Below, piece after piece: positions 8,053 to 16,426 of a stretch of DNA of 64,000 bases (positions are counted from its first letter, which is position 1; every line of letters starts with the position of its first letter). Under the pieces are notes generated by a model. It ran no database searches and was not told where the DNA came from. It worked only from the letters and a program-made list of their open reading frames with translations. The stretch comes from Kitasatospora sp. NBC_00240 (lineage in GTDB: Bacteria > Actinomycetota > Actinomycetes > Streptomycetales > Streptomycetaceae). Location: the NCBI RefSeq assembly GCF_026342405.1, contig NZ_JAPEMU010000001.1, positions 5,084,001 to 5,148,000 on the forward strand. The letters run 5' to 3'. Made by a program: the position numbers and the translations under genes.

Positions 8053-9879
8053 GTGACGGAGCAAGCATTCGGGATCGACAAGATCCAGTTGGTCAACTTG
8101 CTGCGACGGGTGGCCGAGGGGGAGGCGCAGCTGCCGGAGTTCCAACGCGGCTGGGTGTGGCCGGACCACAACATCATCGGCCTGCTCGCCTCGATCTCTC
8201 GCGGATACCCGGTCGGCACTCTCATGTTGCTGCAGACCGGTGGTGACGTCCGTTTCAAGTGCCGCCCGGTTGAGGGCGCCACCCCGCCTCCGGGTGCCGA
8301 GCCGGACACCCTGATCCTTGACGGCCAGCAGCGGATGACCTCGCTCTTCCAGTCGCTCATGCTCGGCAAACCGGTCGAGACGCAGAACCAGCGCAAGCAG
8401 CGGATCTCCGGCTGGTTCTACGTCGACATGGTCAAGGCCCTCGACCCCCAGCTGGACCGTGAGGACGCCATCCGCCTGCTGCCGGCGGACCGGGTGGTGC
8501 GCACCTTCCGGGGCGAACCCGTCGAGGACTGCTCGACCCCGGAGAAGGAGTACGCGGCCCGGCTCTTCCCGCTTTCCCAGCTCTTCGCCAACCGCGACTG
8601 GAGCTACGGCTACGAGGACTACTGGAAGGCGCGCGGCGAGGACGGCCGCAAGTGGTGGCGGGACTTCGAGGAGGCTTTCGTCCGTCCCTTCGAGCTCTAC
8701 CAGGTGCCGGTGATCGAACTCGGGAAGCAGACCGAGCGTCAGGCGGTCTGCCAGGTCTTCGAGAAGGTCAACACCGGCGGCGTCACCCTCACTGTCTTCG
8801 AGCTGCTCACTGCCACCTACGCCGCCGACGAGTTCGACCTGCGCAGCCACTGGGACAACGTGGTTCGGACCGCGTGGAAAGCGCCGGAGTACCGCGTCCT
8901 CAAAGATGTTTCCAACACCGACTTCCTGCAGGCCGTCACGCTGATGGCGACGGCCGCCCGGCGGGTCGAGGCAGCTACCGTCGGGGTCGACGAGGAACGG
9001 CTGCCCCGGATCGGCTGCAAGCGCAAGGACATGCTGGAACTGGGTCTCGACGATTACCGCCGCTTCGCGCCACTGGTCGTCCAGGGCTTCAAGGACGCCG
9101 CCAAGTTCCTCCGCCAGCAGTACCTCTTCGACACCAAGTTCCTGCCCTACGGCACCCAGCTGATCCCGCTCGCCGCGATCCTCAGCATGCTCGGCGAGCA
9201 TGCCGAACCGGCGGGTGCACAGCTGAAGCTGGCCCGTTGGTACTGGTGCGGTGTCTTCGGCGAGTTGTACGGCGGCTCGACGGAGACCAGGTTCAGCCAC
9301 GACCTCCCCGAGACCGTGGGCTGGGTGCGCGGCACGGGGGCCGAACCTCGCACCATCCGCGACGCCCGGTTCAGTGAGAGCCGCCTGCTGACATTGCGTA
9401 CCCGCAACAGCGCCGCCTACAAGGGGATCTACGCCCTGCTGATGAAGGAAGGCGCCGTCGACTGGCGGACCGGCGAGAAGACCGAGATCACCGAGTACTT
9501 CGCAGAGGCCGTGGACATCCACCACATCTTCCCGCAGGCGTGGTGCGAGCGGGAGAACATCCCCAGGGGCAGCTACAACTCGATCGTCAACAAGACCCCG
9601 CTGACCGGACGCACCAACCGGATCATCGGCGGGGCAGCGCCCTCCTCCTACCTCCCCAGGCTCGCCAAGAACGCCGAGGTGGAGGCGGACACCGTGGCCG
9701 ACCACATCCGTACCCACCTGGCTGATCCCGCGCTGCTCGCCAAGGATGACTTCGCGGGCTTCTTCAACGCCCGACAGCGGGCCCTGGTCGAGGCGATCGA
9801 GAAGGCCACAGGCAAGGCGGTCGTCGCCGAGGACGGCTACCCCACCACCGATCCGGTGGACGAGGTCGACGAAGACTGA
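8053..9879 (+). CDS. GmrSD-like DUF262/HNH nuclease
   Basis: 608 aa. The N-terminal DUF262 (ParB-like, GmrS) domain shows LPEFQRGWVWP near residue 27 and the motif DGQQR at residues 90-94. The C-terminal part has an HNH-type (DUF1524/GmrD-like) site DIHHIFPQAW at residues 488-497 with downstream N509, N513 and NR. This layout is that of single-chain GmrSD-type enzymes, which restrict modified phage DNA using NTP. The GTG start follows AAGGGAGGGGACGG. It stands alone just outside the left attachment site of the element, so it may belong to an older accretion. DNA-modification specificity is unknown. Confidence 0.85.
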   Translation: MTEQAFGIDKIQLVNLLRRVAEGEAQLPEFQRGWVWPDHNIIGLLASISRGYPVGTLMLLQTGGDVRFKCRPVEGATPPPGAEPDTLILDGQQRMTSLFQSLMLGKPVETQNQRKQRISGWFYVDMVKALDPQLDREDAIRLLPADRVVRTFRGEPVEDCSTPEKEYAARLFPLSQLFANRDWSYGYEDYWKARGEDGRKWWRDFEEAFVRPFELYQVPVIELGKQTERQAVCQVFEKVNTGGVTLTVFELLTATYAADEFDLRSHWDNVVRTAWKAPEYRVLKDVSNTDFLQAVTLMATAARRVEAATVGVDEERLPRIGCKRKDMLELGLDDYRRFAPLVVQGFKDAAKFLRQQYLFDTKFLPYGTQLIPLAAILSMLGEHAEPAGAQLKLARWYWCGVFGELYGGSTETRFSHDLPETVGWVRGTGAEPRTIRDARFSESRLLTLRTRNSAAYKGIYALLMKEGAVDWRTGEKTEITEYFAEAVDIHHIFPQAWCERENIPRGSYNSIVNKTPLTGRTNRIIGGAAPSSYLPRLAKNAEVEADTVADHIRTHLADPALLAKDDFAGFFNARQRALVEAIEKATGKAVVAEDGYPTTDPVDEVDED

Positions 9880-9908
9880 TCGCCGGCAAGCGCCCCCCGG
9901 ACGACAGG

Positions 9909-9937
9909 AAAGCCCCAGGTCATCGACCTGGGGCTTT
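9909..9937. terminator. hairpin terminator beside the left attachment site
   Basis: A 12-bp perfect stem AAAGCCCCAGGT / ACCTGGGGCTTT with a 5-nt loop. The near-identical hairpin at 25251-25279 lies at the same distance from the functional tRNA-Gly. This copy is therefore probably the ancestral tRNA terminator left on the chromosomal side, and it also serves the nuclease gene. Confidence 0.85.
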
Positions 9938-9943
9938 CCTTCG

Positions 9944-9985
9944 GAGCGGGCGACGAGAATCGAACTCGCGCTATAAGCTTGGGAA
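9944..9985. repeat. attL: 42-bp copy of the tRNA-Gly 3' part
   Basis: Identical base for base to 25286-25327. Positions 9945-9985 are the tRNA from discriminator base to anticodon loop on the minus strand. The remaining 5' half of the tRNA is absent, so this is a truncated tRNA copy left by site-specific integration. Confidence 0.92.
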
Positions 9986-10461
9986 TCTTTGGCCCTTCGA
10001 GCTGAAAACGGCCTCTGAACTGCGGCGATACCCGATCAGGCGGGCTCGCGACGGGTCCGCTTCCGACCGCTGCTGACCGTCCTCCACCGCCCGTTCTGGC
10101 ACGGATCTGGCACGGCCTGATCAGGTCCCCCGACCCGATCAGCGCTCGCTCGCGGGCTCAGGGAGGATCCGCCACTGCCTCTCACGCCGAGCGCCCCTGA
10201 TGACGGAAGCGGCGGCACTTCCGGCCTTCCCAACCGAGTGGGAACTCGACATGCTGAGCCATGGCCGAACGTCACAACCGACTCGGCAGGAAGCCGTCGA
10301 ACCCTTCGACCAGATGCTGCCCCACCTCGGCGCCGGCCAGCGGGCTTGGCTCGCGGGCGCCTTGGAGCTGACGCTGCCCGGCCATGCCTGGCTGGACAGG
10401 CACAAGAGGTAGGACCGAACGTAAGGAGCGGAGCGCCGTAGAGCTGAAGGTTGCGTGGCCT
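9986..10461. other. left end of the element, no confident gene
   Basis: No recognised gene. A 70-codon open frame at 10200-10412 on the plus strand lacks a ribosome-binding site and has no recognisable content. The segment holds the left 21-bp arm-like repeat. Confidence 0.4.
10094..10114. repeat. 21-bp direct repeat, left arm-like site
   Basis: Contains two TGGCACG heptamers separated by GATC. An exact copy lies at 25202-25222. The two are 109 and 64 bp inside the left and right core repeats, where tyrosine-integrase arm-binding sites are expected. Confidence 0.75.
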
Positions 10462-10614
10462 CCGCCGGTGGCTGGATCGGCGATCATCGTAAGGCCCCAG
10501 CCCGCGCCGACCGCCGTGACTCCGGCGGCGCGGGCGCCGTGGAGATCGGCCTCAGGTCGCCGACGAAGGCGGCGCCACTGGGGGCGGCGCCGAGTTGGTC
10601 GACGGCGAGCGTGA
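10462..10614 (-). pseudogene. C-terminal fragment of a HAD-family hydrolase, frameshifted
   Basis: Read from 10614 downward, the minus strand gives LAVDQLGAAPSGAAFVGDL in one frame. It then continues, after an apparent one-base loss near 10552, as EADLHGARAAGVTAVGAGWG. Together these form the C-terminal HAD motif block (VGD-x3-D-x2-AARAAG-x-TAVG-x-GWG). The N-terminal part with the nucleophile Asp is missing. It begins right at the stop codon of the APH-like gene. Confidence 0.65.
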
Positions 10615-10615
10615 T

Positions 10616-11500
10616 CTAACCTACGGCCGTCCAGTTCCAGGGGCGGGGACCGTTCTGCCCCTGGATGCAGGCGAGGCGGTGGTGGGCCTCCTCGCGGTGG
10701 CGGTGCGGGTCTGCGGCGGCGTGCTGGAGGGCGAAGCAGGTGACCCGGAGTTCGCGGATGTCGCGCAGGATCGGGTAGCCGGCCCAGGTGGTCACGTCGG
10801 CACCGTACGCCTCGCAGAAGGCTTCGTAGTGCTGGTCGGAAACGGTGCCGAAGGTCCCGTGGCCCACAGCGGTGGCGGTGAGGTCCCATTCGGGCGGGCC
10901 TTGGGAGGTCCGCTCGAAGTCGAGGAGGTAGGCGGTGGCGGGGGTAACCGCGACGTTTCCACCCCAGGCGTCACCGTGGATGACGCTCGTGGGAAGGCCA
11001 GCAGGCAGCTCAGACCACGCGGCCTGGCGGTCGGCGAGGTGCTGGCGGAGCCACTGCCGCTGTTCGTCGTCGAGTGTGGCTGCATTGTCGATGCGAGCGG
11101 CGAGGCGGACGAACGGGGCCAGTCGGCCCAACGGGAAGTCGGGAATCGGGAGTTCGTGGATGCGGCGGAGGAGCGGTGCGATGTCTGCGGCGGTGCCGGG
11201 CCGGTGCTCGGGCAGTTCGTGCCAAAAGGTCACCGGGCTGCCCTCGACGTCCAACGGCTCTCGCAGGTGGTCGAGCGGGCGCACAGCCGGGATGTCGCAG
11301 GTGCGCAGCCAGCGGGCGACCGCCAGCTCCCGTACGGCGGCGTCCCACTGCCCGGGGCGGCCGACGCGGGCGACTACCTGGTGGCGCAGTCGCCACAGGG
11401 CGTTCTCGCCGATGCGGATGGGCTCAGCCTGGTCCGCTGACAGGCCTGCGGCGGCGCAGGCCTTCAGCAGCAGTGCGTGGGAATCGGCGGCGCTGGTCAC
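10616..11500 (-). CDS. APH-fold phosphotransferase
   Basis: 294 aa. The APH/choline-kinase fold is shown by the catalytic loop VIHGDAWGGNVAV near residue 180 and the metal-binding YLLDFERTSQGPPEWDL near residue 200. Such proteins phosphorylate aminoglycosides or small amines, or act as protein kinases; the substrate here is unknown. The GTG start at 11500 overlaps the stop of the upstream XRE regulator by 4 bp (GTGA), so the two are translationally coupled. Similar XRE/TPR-phosphotransferase pairs occur in streptomycetes. Confidence 0.82.
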   Translation of the reverse strand: MTSAADSHALLLKACAAAGLSADQAEPIRIGENALWRLRHQVVARVGRPGQWDAAVRELAVARWLRTCDIPAVRPLDHLREPLDVEGSPVTFWHELPEHRPGTAADIAPLLRRIHELPIPDFPLGRLAPFVRLAARIDNAATLDDEQRQWLRQHLADRQAAWSELPAGLPTSVIHGDAWGGNVAVTPATAYLLDFERTSQGPPEWDLTATAVGHGTFGTVSDQHYEAFCEAYGADVTTWAGYPILRDIRELRVTCFALQHAAADPHRHREEAHHRLACIQGQNGPRPWNWTAVG

Positions 11501-12888
11501 ACCACCACCGTAGAGGTGATCTGCTCGCGCAGGTCCCGGATGCCGGAGGTCGTGCGGTGACGGTGGGCGATGCGGCTCAGCTCGCCCAGCTCGTGGTTGG
11601 CGCGCAGTGAGCGGAGTTGGCTCACCTCGGCGAGCGCGATGCGGCCGTCCGCCAGTGCCTGTTCGGGGTCGCCGGCTGCCATACGTAGGGAGGCCAGCTT
11701 CGTTCGCGAGAAGGTGCGGGACCTGGCGAATCCGTCGCCGTGGCTGTCGACGGCGGTCTGCAGTCGCTGGAGCGCTTCCTGCGGCGGGTGGCCGGCGAGT
11801 GCGAGGTCGAACAGGGCATGGCCGGTGTCGCCGTGGTGCTGGGCGCCGTCGTAGTAGGCCATCCACGGTCCCTCGTTGGCGGGGACGATCGAGGCGAAGA
11901 GTTCGTCGGACGCTCCGATCGCCGCCAGCGTCTGATGGGTGCGGCCCATTTTGGCGAGGGCTCGGGCGCGGGCGTTGTGGAGCATGGAGCATTCGGCAGG
12001 GGAGAGACGATCCGCTCGGGCGAGGCCGAGTTCGGCCAGGGTGAGTCCGGAGTCCGGATCGCCGCGCCAGGTGGCCTGTCGGGAGCGCAGGTTGTAGGAG
12101 ATGGCGCGCAGCGGCCAGTTGTCCACTTCCTCGGCGCAGGAGGTGGCAAAGGCGAAGAGACGATGGGCGTCTTCGTGGGCGAAGGCGTCGAAGGCCGAGG
12201 CGCCTACGACGGTGGCCAGGCGGCTGACGGCGCTGAACAGTCCGGCTCTGAGCGGGGCAGGGCAGTTGCTGTTCAGCAGACTGGCCGCCCAGTGGAGTTG
12301 GGCGAGGGCGGTGTCTCGGACGACGCCGGCGCCGCCGTAGAGGTTGTCCCAACTGCGTAGGGTGGATGCGGCCGTTCGGATCTGCTCGACGTCGGTGGGC
12401 CGCACCGCGGAGGGGGTGGCGGCGGCTGGTGCTGTGTTCATCAGCTGGAGCAGGGGTCCGGCGGCGAGAACAGTGCTGGTCGCGGCAAGGAAGTTCCGTC
12501 GTTCCATGGGAATGGACTCGTTCCACTTGGGAGCGGACAGTGGTCCCTCCAGCGTGCCTCCGACCCCGGCCTCTCGGGGAGGGATTGCGGCCCCGCCGGG
12601 CGAGTTGTCCATTTCCCGGGAGCGGTTGTCCATTTCAGCGTCAGCTAGCGCGACGCTTCGTGAGAGGACGCCGCCGGTATCCAGCGCGGCGTCCAGCGCC
12701 GTCGCATGCCGGAGCCGGCAGGGACGTTCGGCCCGCTCGAACTTGCTGATCAGGTCACCACTCAGGTGGACCAGGACACCGAGTTCGTCCTGGCTCAGCT
12801 TCCGTAATTCGCGCCAGTGTCGGAGTTCGGCGCCAAGCCAGTGGGCTGCCGATCGGGTCGGGTCCAACGGCTTTGGCGGTCGCGGCAT
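11497..12888 (-). CDS. XRE-family regulator with helical (TPR-like) C-terminal domain
   Basis: 463 aa. Residues 20-70 form a Cro/C1 HTH (LRHWRELRKLSQDELGVLVH, then LSGDLISKFERAER). A linker follows, then an Ala/Leu-rich helical region with TPR-like pairs. I chose the ATG at 12888, preceded by CGGGGGACCAA, over a TTG ten codons upstream. It is divergent from the anti-sigma-type ATPase gene and coupled to the APH-like gene. XRE plus HATPase pairs are common developmental or silent-cluster regulators in Streptomyces. The ligand is unknown. Confidence 0.85.
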   Translation of the reverse strand: MPRPPKPLDPTRSAAHWLGAELRHWRELRKLSQDELGVLVHLSGDLISKFERAERPCRLRHATALDAALDTGGVLSRSVALADAEMDNRSREMDNSPGGAAIPPREAGVGGTLEGPLSAPKWNESIPMERRNFLAATSTVLAAGPLLQLMNTAPAAATPSAVRPTDVEQIRTAASTLRSWDNLYGGAGVVRDTALAQLHWAASLLNSNCPAPLRAGLFSAVSRLATVVGASAFDAFAHEDAHRLFAFATSCAEEVDNWPLRAISYNLRSRQATWRGDPDSGLTLAELGLARADRLSPAECSMLHNARARALAKMGRTHQTLAAIGASDELFASIVPANEGPWMAYYDGAQHHGDTGHALFDLALAGHPPQEALQRLQTAVDSHGDGFARSRTFSRTKLASLRMAAGDPEQALADGRIALAEVSQLRSLRANHELGELSRIAHRHRTTSGIRDLREQITSTVVV

Positions 12889-13105
12889 TTGGTCCCCCGA
12901 GGCGTCTCTTGTGGACAACGGTGCTGTCCGATTGCCGGTACTGGCCAGGCAGTCCGTGGCAGGGCTGAATGTCTCTCAAGCGCTCACGCTCCATTACACA
13001 CCGCTACTGGTGCGCTGTGGAGAGACTTCGGTGCTATCCACGCGATCAGATATATGACCGGCTGGGGTTGTCCAGTAGCCCGGTCGCGACTGGGGAGGTG
13101 AGTTC

Positions 13106-13609
13106 GTGCGAGATCTCGGGAGCAGTTCTGCAGCCGGCGGTGTGACGGCCAGCGGCGAGGGCTGCGCGGCGGCCCTGGTCGCGGTAGCCGGTCAGCCAGC
13201 CAGAGTCGGGACGCTCAAGTGCGTACTCACTCCTGACCGGAGGGCGGCCAACGCGGCGCGCCACCGCGCCCACCAGCACTTCGTCGAGCATCTTCCGAGC
13301 GGCCTGCTGGAAGACCTCGAACTCGTCCTGGGGGAGCTTGTGGCCAACGCCGTCGCGGTCTCCGGGCCGGCGGACCGGGTGGACGTCAACGTGGACCTGG
13401 CCGCGCACGGATTGCTCGTCGAAGTCGCCGACCAGTCGCCGGAGACGCCCGCGCCCCGGCCGGCCGACACGGACGATGAGGACGGTCGGGGCCTGCTGAT
13501 CGTGGATGCCCTCACCGAGAGCTGGGGCTGGCGCCCCAACCCGCGCGGCAAGGTCGTCTGGGGCCTGCTCCCGCTCACGCCACCTGACGTCTCGCCAGGG
13601 GCGCGCTGA
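13106..13609 (+). CDS. RsbW-like anti-sigma-type ATP-binding protein
   Basis: 167 aa. A HATPase_c_2 domain spans about residues 48-155, with the N-box LELVLGELVANAV and the ADQSPE and EDGRGLLIVDAL motifs. Streptomyces encodes dozens of these small GHKL proteins, thought to bind or phosphorylate sigma-factor antagonists. The GTG start follows GGGGAGGTGA. It is divergent from the XRE regulator (217-bp spacer), which probably regulates it. Confidence 0.85.
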   Translation: MRDLGSSSAAGGVTASGEGCAAALVAVAGQPARVGTLKCVLTPDRRAANAARHRAHQHFVEHLPSGLLEDLELVLGELVANAVAVSGPADRVDVNVDLAAHGLLVEVADQSPETPAPRPADTDDEDGRGLLIVDALTESWGWRPNPRGKVVWGLLPLTPPDVSPGAR

Positions 13610-13721
13610 AATTCCCATCCGTTGTTCGCGCCGATCCGCCCTCTCCTGGTGCGGACCGGAGCTGCTTTCGCACGTCCCGAACGAACACCACGACCAACTC
13701 GAAAGCGACGAGGGGTACGTC

Positions 13722-13781
13722 ATGGAACGCGTCAGTACGACAGTCCGAGCCGCCGGTCAACTCTCATGGTTCCCAAGCTAA
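13722..13781 (+). CDS. putative 19-aa leader or precursor peptide
   Basis: A short frame, MERVSTTVRAAGQLSWFPS, starts with ATG six bases after GAGGGG, a good ribosome-binding site, and ends in TAA. It lies 118 bp before the decarboxylase and points the same way. It could be a regulatory leader peptide, a small ribosomal precursor, or a chance frame. Nothing in its sequence matches a family I know. Confidence 0.35.
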   Translation: MERVSTTVRAAGQLSWFPS

Positions 13782-13899
13782 TCGCCGCGCCTCCCGTCCG
13801 GGGAGGGTTCGCTCCGATTCGAGCGGCTGGCGGCAGCACGACATGCCTCATCCAGCCGTCAGCTCGCAGGCATGTGACTTTGCATCACTGGAGGCATCG

Positions 13900-15411
13900 A
13901 TGACCACACCGCTTGTCCTGGATCAGCCGCCGCGCCACCTCACCGCCGAGCACCGCGAGGAGTTGCGCGGCCTGTTCACCCGCCTTATCGACCTGGGCCT
14001 CGATTTCAAGCTCCAGGACTCCGTCTTCCAGGCACGCCGCCAGCCGTTCGAGCTGAGGGACACGCTGCTCGTCCCGCTGCCGGAAGAAGGCAGCCCGATC
14101 GAGGCGGTACTCGACGAGTTCGTCCGCGACGTGCTGCCGGACTGCAAGAACGAGAACAGTCCGTTCTTCCTCGGCTTCGGCGACACGGGCGATGACGTGG
14201 CTGCCCTCTGCGGCGGCCTGCTCTCCCTGTTCACCCAGCAGAACCTGATCAACCAGAGCTTCGACTCCCCGAGCGGCACCTTCGTCGAGATCGCGGTGTT
14301 GCGTTGGCTGCGCGGGCTGCTCGGATACCGCAACTCCGCGGTCGAGAGGACCGAGTCGATCTGGGACGTCGGTGGGTGCGTCACCCACGGCGGCACGCTC
14401 AGCAACACCATCGCGATGATGCTCGCCAGGGAGCACCGCGCGCCGGGCACCATGGAGCACGGGATCACCGACCCCTCCAAGCTTTCCATCGTGGTGCCGC
14501 GCGGGATCGGCCACTACAGCGTCAAGAGCGCCATGGCGTGGATCGGCTGCGGCTCCCGTCTGGTCGAGGTCGACACCATCGACTTCCGCTACGACCTACG
14601 GGCGCTGGAACGCACGCTCCGCAAGGAGGCCGGCTCAGTGATGGCGGTCGTCGCGTACGCCGGCGACAGTCGCACCCACACCATCGAGAACCTAAGCGGG
14701 GTGCACGACCTGGTGCGCTCGGTCGACGAGAGCATCTGGCTGCACGCGGACGCGTGCTGGGGCCTCGCGTGTGCGCTGACGGACAAGCTCAGTCACAAGA
14801 TCGACGGGATCGGCGGCTTCGACAGCATCACGGTGGACCCGCACAAGGTCATGGGCATCCCGTACGCCCTCAGCGCACTGCTGGTGCGCGACCCGGCACA
14901 CATGAGGATGGTCGCGAGCTACTCGGACCTGATCATGCAGGAGGACTTCGCGATCGGTCAGACCACGCCCTTCATCGGCTCGAAGGCGTGGATGTCGCTC
15001 AAGCTCTGGATGATGGTCAAGGCGTACGGCCGGTCCGGGCTCGCGGCCATGGTCGAACGGCGGCTGGAAACGACAAGGCGGTTCACGGAGCTGGTGGACG
15101 CCTCGCCCAGGCTCGTGCGCCTGAACGACCCCGACCTGACAGCGGTGGCGTTCATGTACGTCCCCGCCGATGTGGACCTGGCGGCCCCCGACGTCGATCG
15201 GATCAACAAGGTCAACCAGGCCATCCATGACCGCATGCTCGCCGAAGGTACGTGGCACCTGCACCAGTTCAGTCTCCCCGACAAGGGGACCTTCTACCGC
15301 GGCGCGACCCTGTACCCGCTCAGGTTCATGGGCCAGAACCTGCGGATCGAGGAGCACCACCTCACCGGTGTGCTCGACCACGTCACCGCACTCGGGCGCG
15401 ACTGCGAGTAG
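13900..15411 (+). CDS. group II PLP-dependent amino-acid decarboxylase
   Basis: 503 aa, fold-type I. Seen: the glycine/serine loop GGTLSNTIAMMLAR near residue 165, HADACWG with the cofactor-pairing Asp, and the PLP lysine in VDPHKVMG (K316). Members of the AADC/GAD/diaminobutyrate decarboxylase group remove the alpha-carboxylate of an amino acid; the substrate cannot be assigned. I chose the ATG at 13900 because TGGAGG sits six bases upstream; a frame start 57 bp earlier is less likely. It is followed by a methyltransferase 79 bp downstream on the same strand, suggesting a small biosynthetic operon. Confidence 0.85.
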   Translation: MTTPLVLDQPPRHLTAEHREELRGLFTRLIDLGLDFKLQDSVFQARRQPFELRDTLLVPLPEEGSPIEAVLDEFVRDVLPDCKNENSPFFLGFGDTGDDVAALCGGLLSLFTQQNLINQSFDSPSGTFVEIAVLRWLRGLLGYRNSAVERTESIWDVGGCVTHGGTLSNTIAMMLAREHRAPGTMEHGITDPSKLSIVVPRGIGHYSVKSAMAWIGCGSRLVEVDTIDFRYDLRALERTLRKEAGSVMAVVAYAGDSRTHTIENLSGVHDLVRSVDESIWLHADACWGLACALTDKLSHKIDGIGGFDSITVDPHKVMGIPYALSALLVRDPAHMRMVASYSDLIMQEDFAIGQTTPFIGSKAWMSLKLWMMVKAYGRSGLAAMVERRLETTRRFTELVDASPRLVRLNDPDLTAVAFMYVPADVDLAAPDVDRINKVNQAIHDRMLAEGTWHLHQFSLPDKGTFYRGATLYPLRFMGQNLRIEEHHLTGVLDHVTALGRDCE

Positions 15412-15490
15412 CACTTCCGGCGGTCGTCAGCCTGCGCGCCGCCGCACCGGCGGCGGCGCGCACTCCTCCCAACCGAGAAGGGGCACCACT

Positions 15491-16426
15491 ATGTCCTCAG
15501 CACACCAGTCCTTGTTCCGGGAGATCTACCAGGTCCCCGGCCTCTACGACCAGCTCCTCCTCCCCCACTACTTCGACGGCGTCGAGGACACCGAGCTCAT
15601 CGGCCAGCTGATGGAGCGCCACTACGGCCGTCCCGGCGACGCGCCCGGCCTGTCCGTCGCCGAACTCGGCTGCGGCACCGGGCGCGTCACCGCCAGCCTC
15701 GCCCCGTACGCGCGTCACCTGCGCGCCACCGACTACAGCCAGTCCATGGTCGATACCTTCAAGGCCCGGTACCCCAAGGCCGAGGCACTCCAGCAGGAGA
15801 CCAAGTTCTCGGTCCGCCGGATGCTCGACGAGGGCCTGGCCGGCTCCTTCGACGTCGTCGGTGCGTTCTGGTCGCTGAGCTATCCGCTGATGGACTACTT
15901 CGAGGCGCTGGGCGCCGACGGCATCGTGCCCAGGGCCGACCTCGCGCAGGGGCGCCGGGAGGCGGGCGGTCTGGTCCGCGACGCCCTCCGGCTGCTCGCG
16001 CCGGGCGGGCACCTGCTGGCCCTGTTCTTCGACTCCGAGACCCCCGAGCAGCAGCTGGTCACCAGGGCCTGGGAGAAGGTCGCTCCGTTCCCCGGAACAG
16101 GACGCGGCTACACCCGCGAGATCCTCCTCGAGGAGCTCCAGGACGCGGAGGCACGCGGGGAGGGACGACTGCACTTCTCCCGGCTCGGTGGGATCGCTGT
16201 CGCGCCCAACCCGGAGGCCGCCCGCGCGTGGTTCGCCATCGTGCACATGAAGTCCCTGTCGGTGCTGATGGACGACCCGCACGTGCACCGCGAGATCAGT
16301 GCCTTCGTGGACGCCCACACCCAGCCGTCTGGCGAGGTCTTCATCCCCACCGGCGCTTACGTGATCGACTTCTGGGCCGGCCCGGCCGATCGCCACCTTC
16401 CGCGCAACCGGGCGGAGGCCGCGTGA
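15491..16426 (+). CDS. class I SAM-dependent methyltransferase
   Basis: 311 aa. The SAM-binding loop VAELGCGTGRV (motif I, residues 56-66), the acidic ATDYSQSMVD (motif II) and the post-motif LRLLAPGGHLLALFF are all visible. The ATG start follows GAGAAGGGG. The gene overlaps the following nucleotidyltransferase by 4 bp. The acceptor is unknown; the upstream decarboxylase suggests an amine or amino-acid-derived substrate, which is inference. Confidence 0.85.
   Translation: MSSAHQSLFREIYQVPGLYDQLLLPHYFDGVEDTELIGQLMERHYGRPGDAPGLSVAELGCGTGRVTASLAPYARHLRATDYSQSMVDTFKARYPKAEALQQETKFSVRRMLDEGLAGSFDVVGAFWSLSYPLMDYFEALGADGIVPRADLAQGRREAGGLVRDALRLLAPGGHLLALFFDSETPEQQLVTRAWEKVAPFPGTGRGYTREILLEELQDAEARGEGRLHFSRLGGIAVAPNPEAARAWFAIVHMKSLSVLMDDPHVHREISAFVDAHTQPSGEVFIPTGAYVIDFWAGPADRHLPRNRAEAA

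Noticed and set aside
7279..9717. 812-codon minus-strand open frame
   Set aside because: It is antisense to the EamA and GmrSD-like genes, which have clear domains. The frame is open only because of high GC content.
9945..9985. A second tRNA-Gly gene
   Set aside because: Only the 3' part is present; the acceptor 5' strand and D-arm are missing, so it is an attachment-site copy.
10200..10412. 70-codon plus-strand frame near the left end of the element
   Set aside because: No ribosome-binding site, no family resemblance, and located in decayed sequence.
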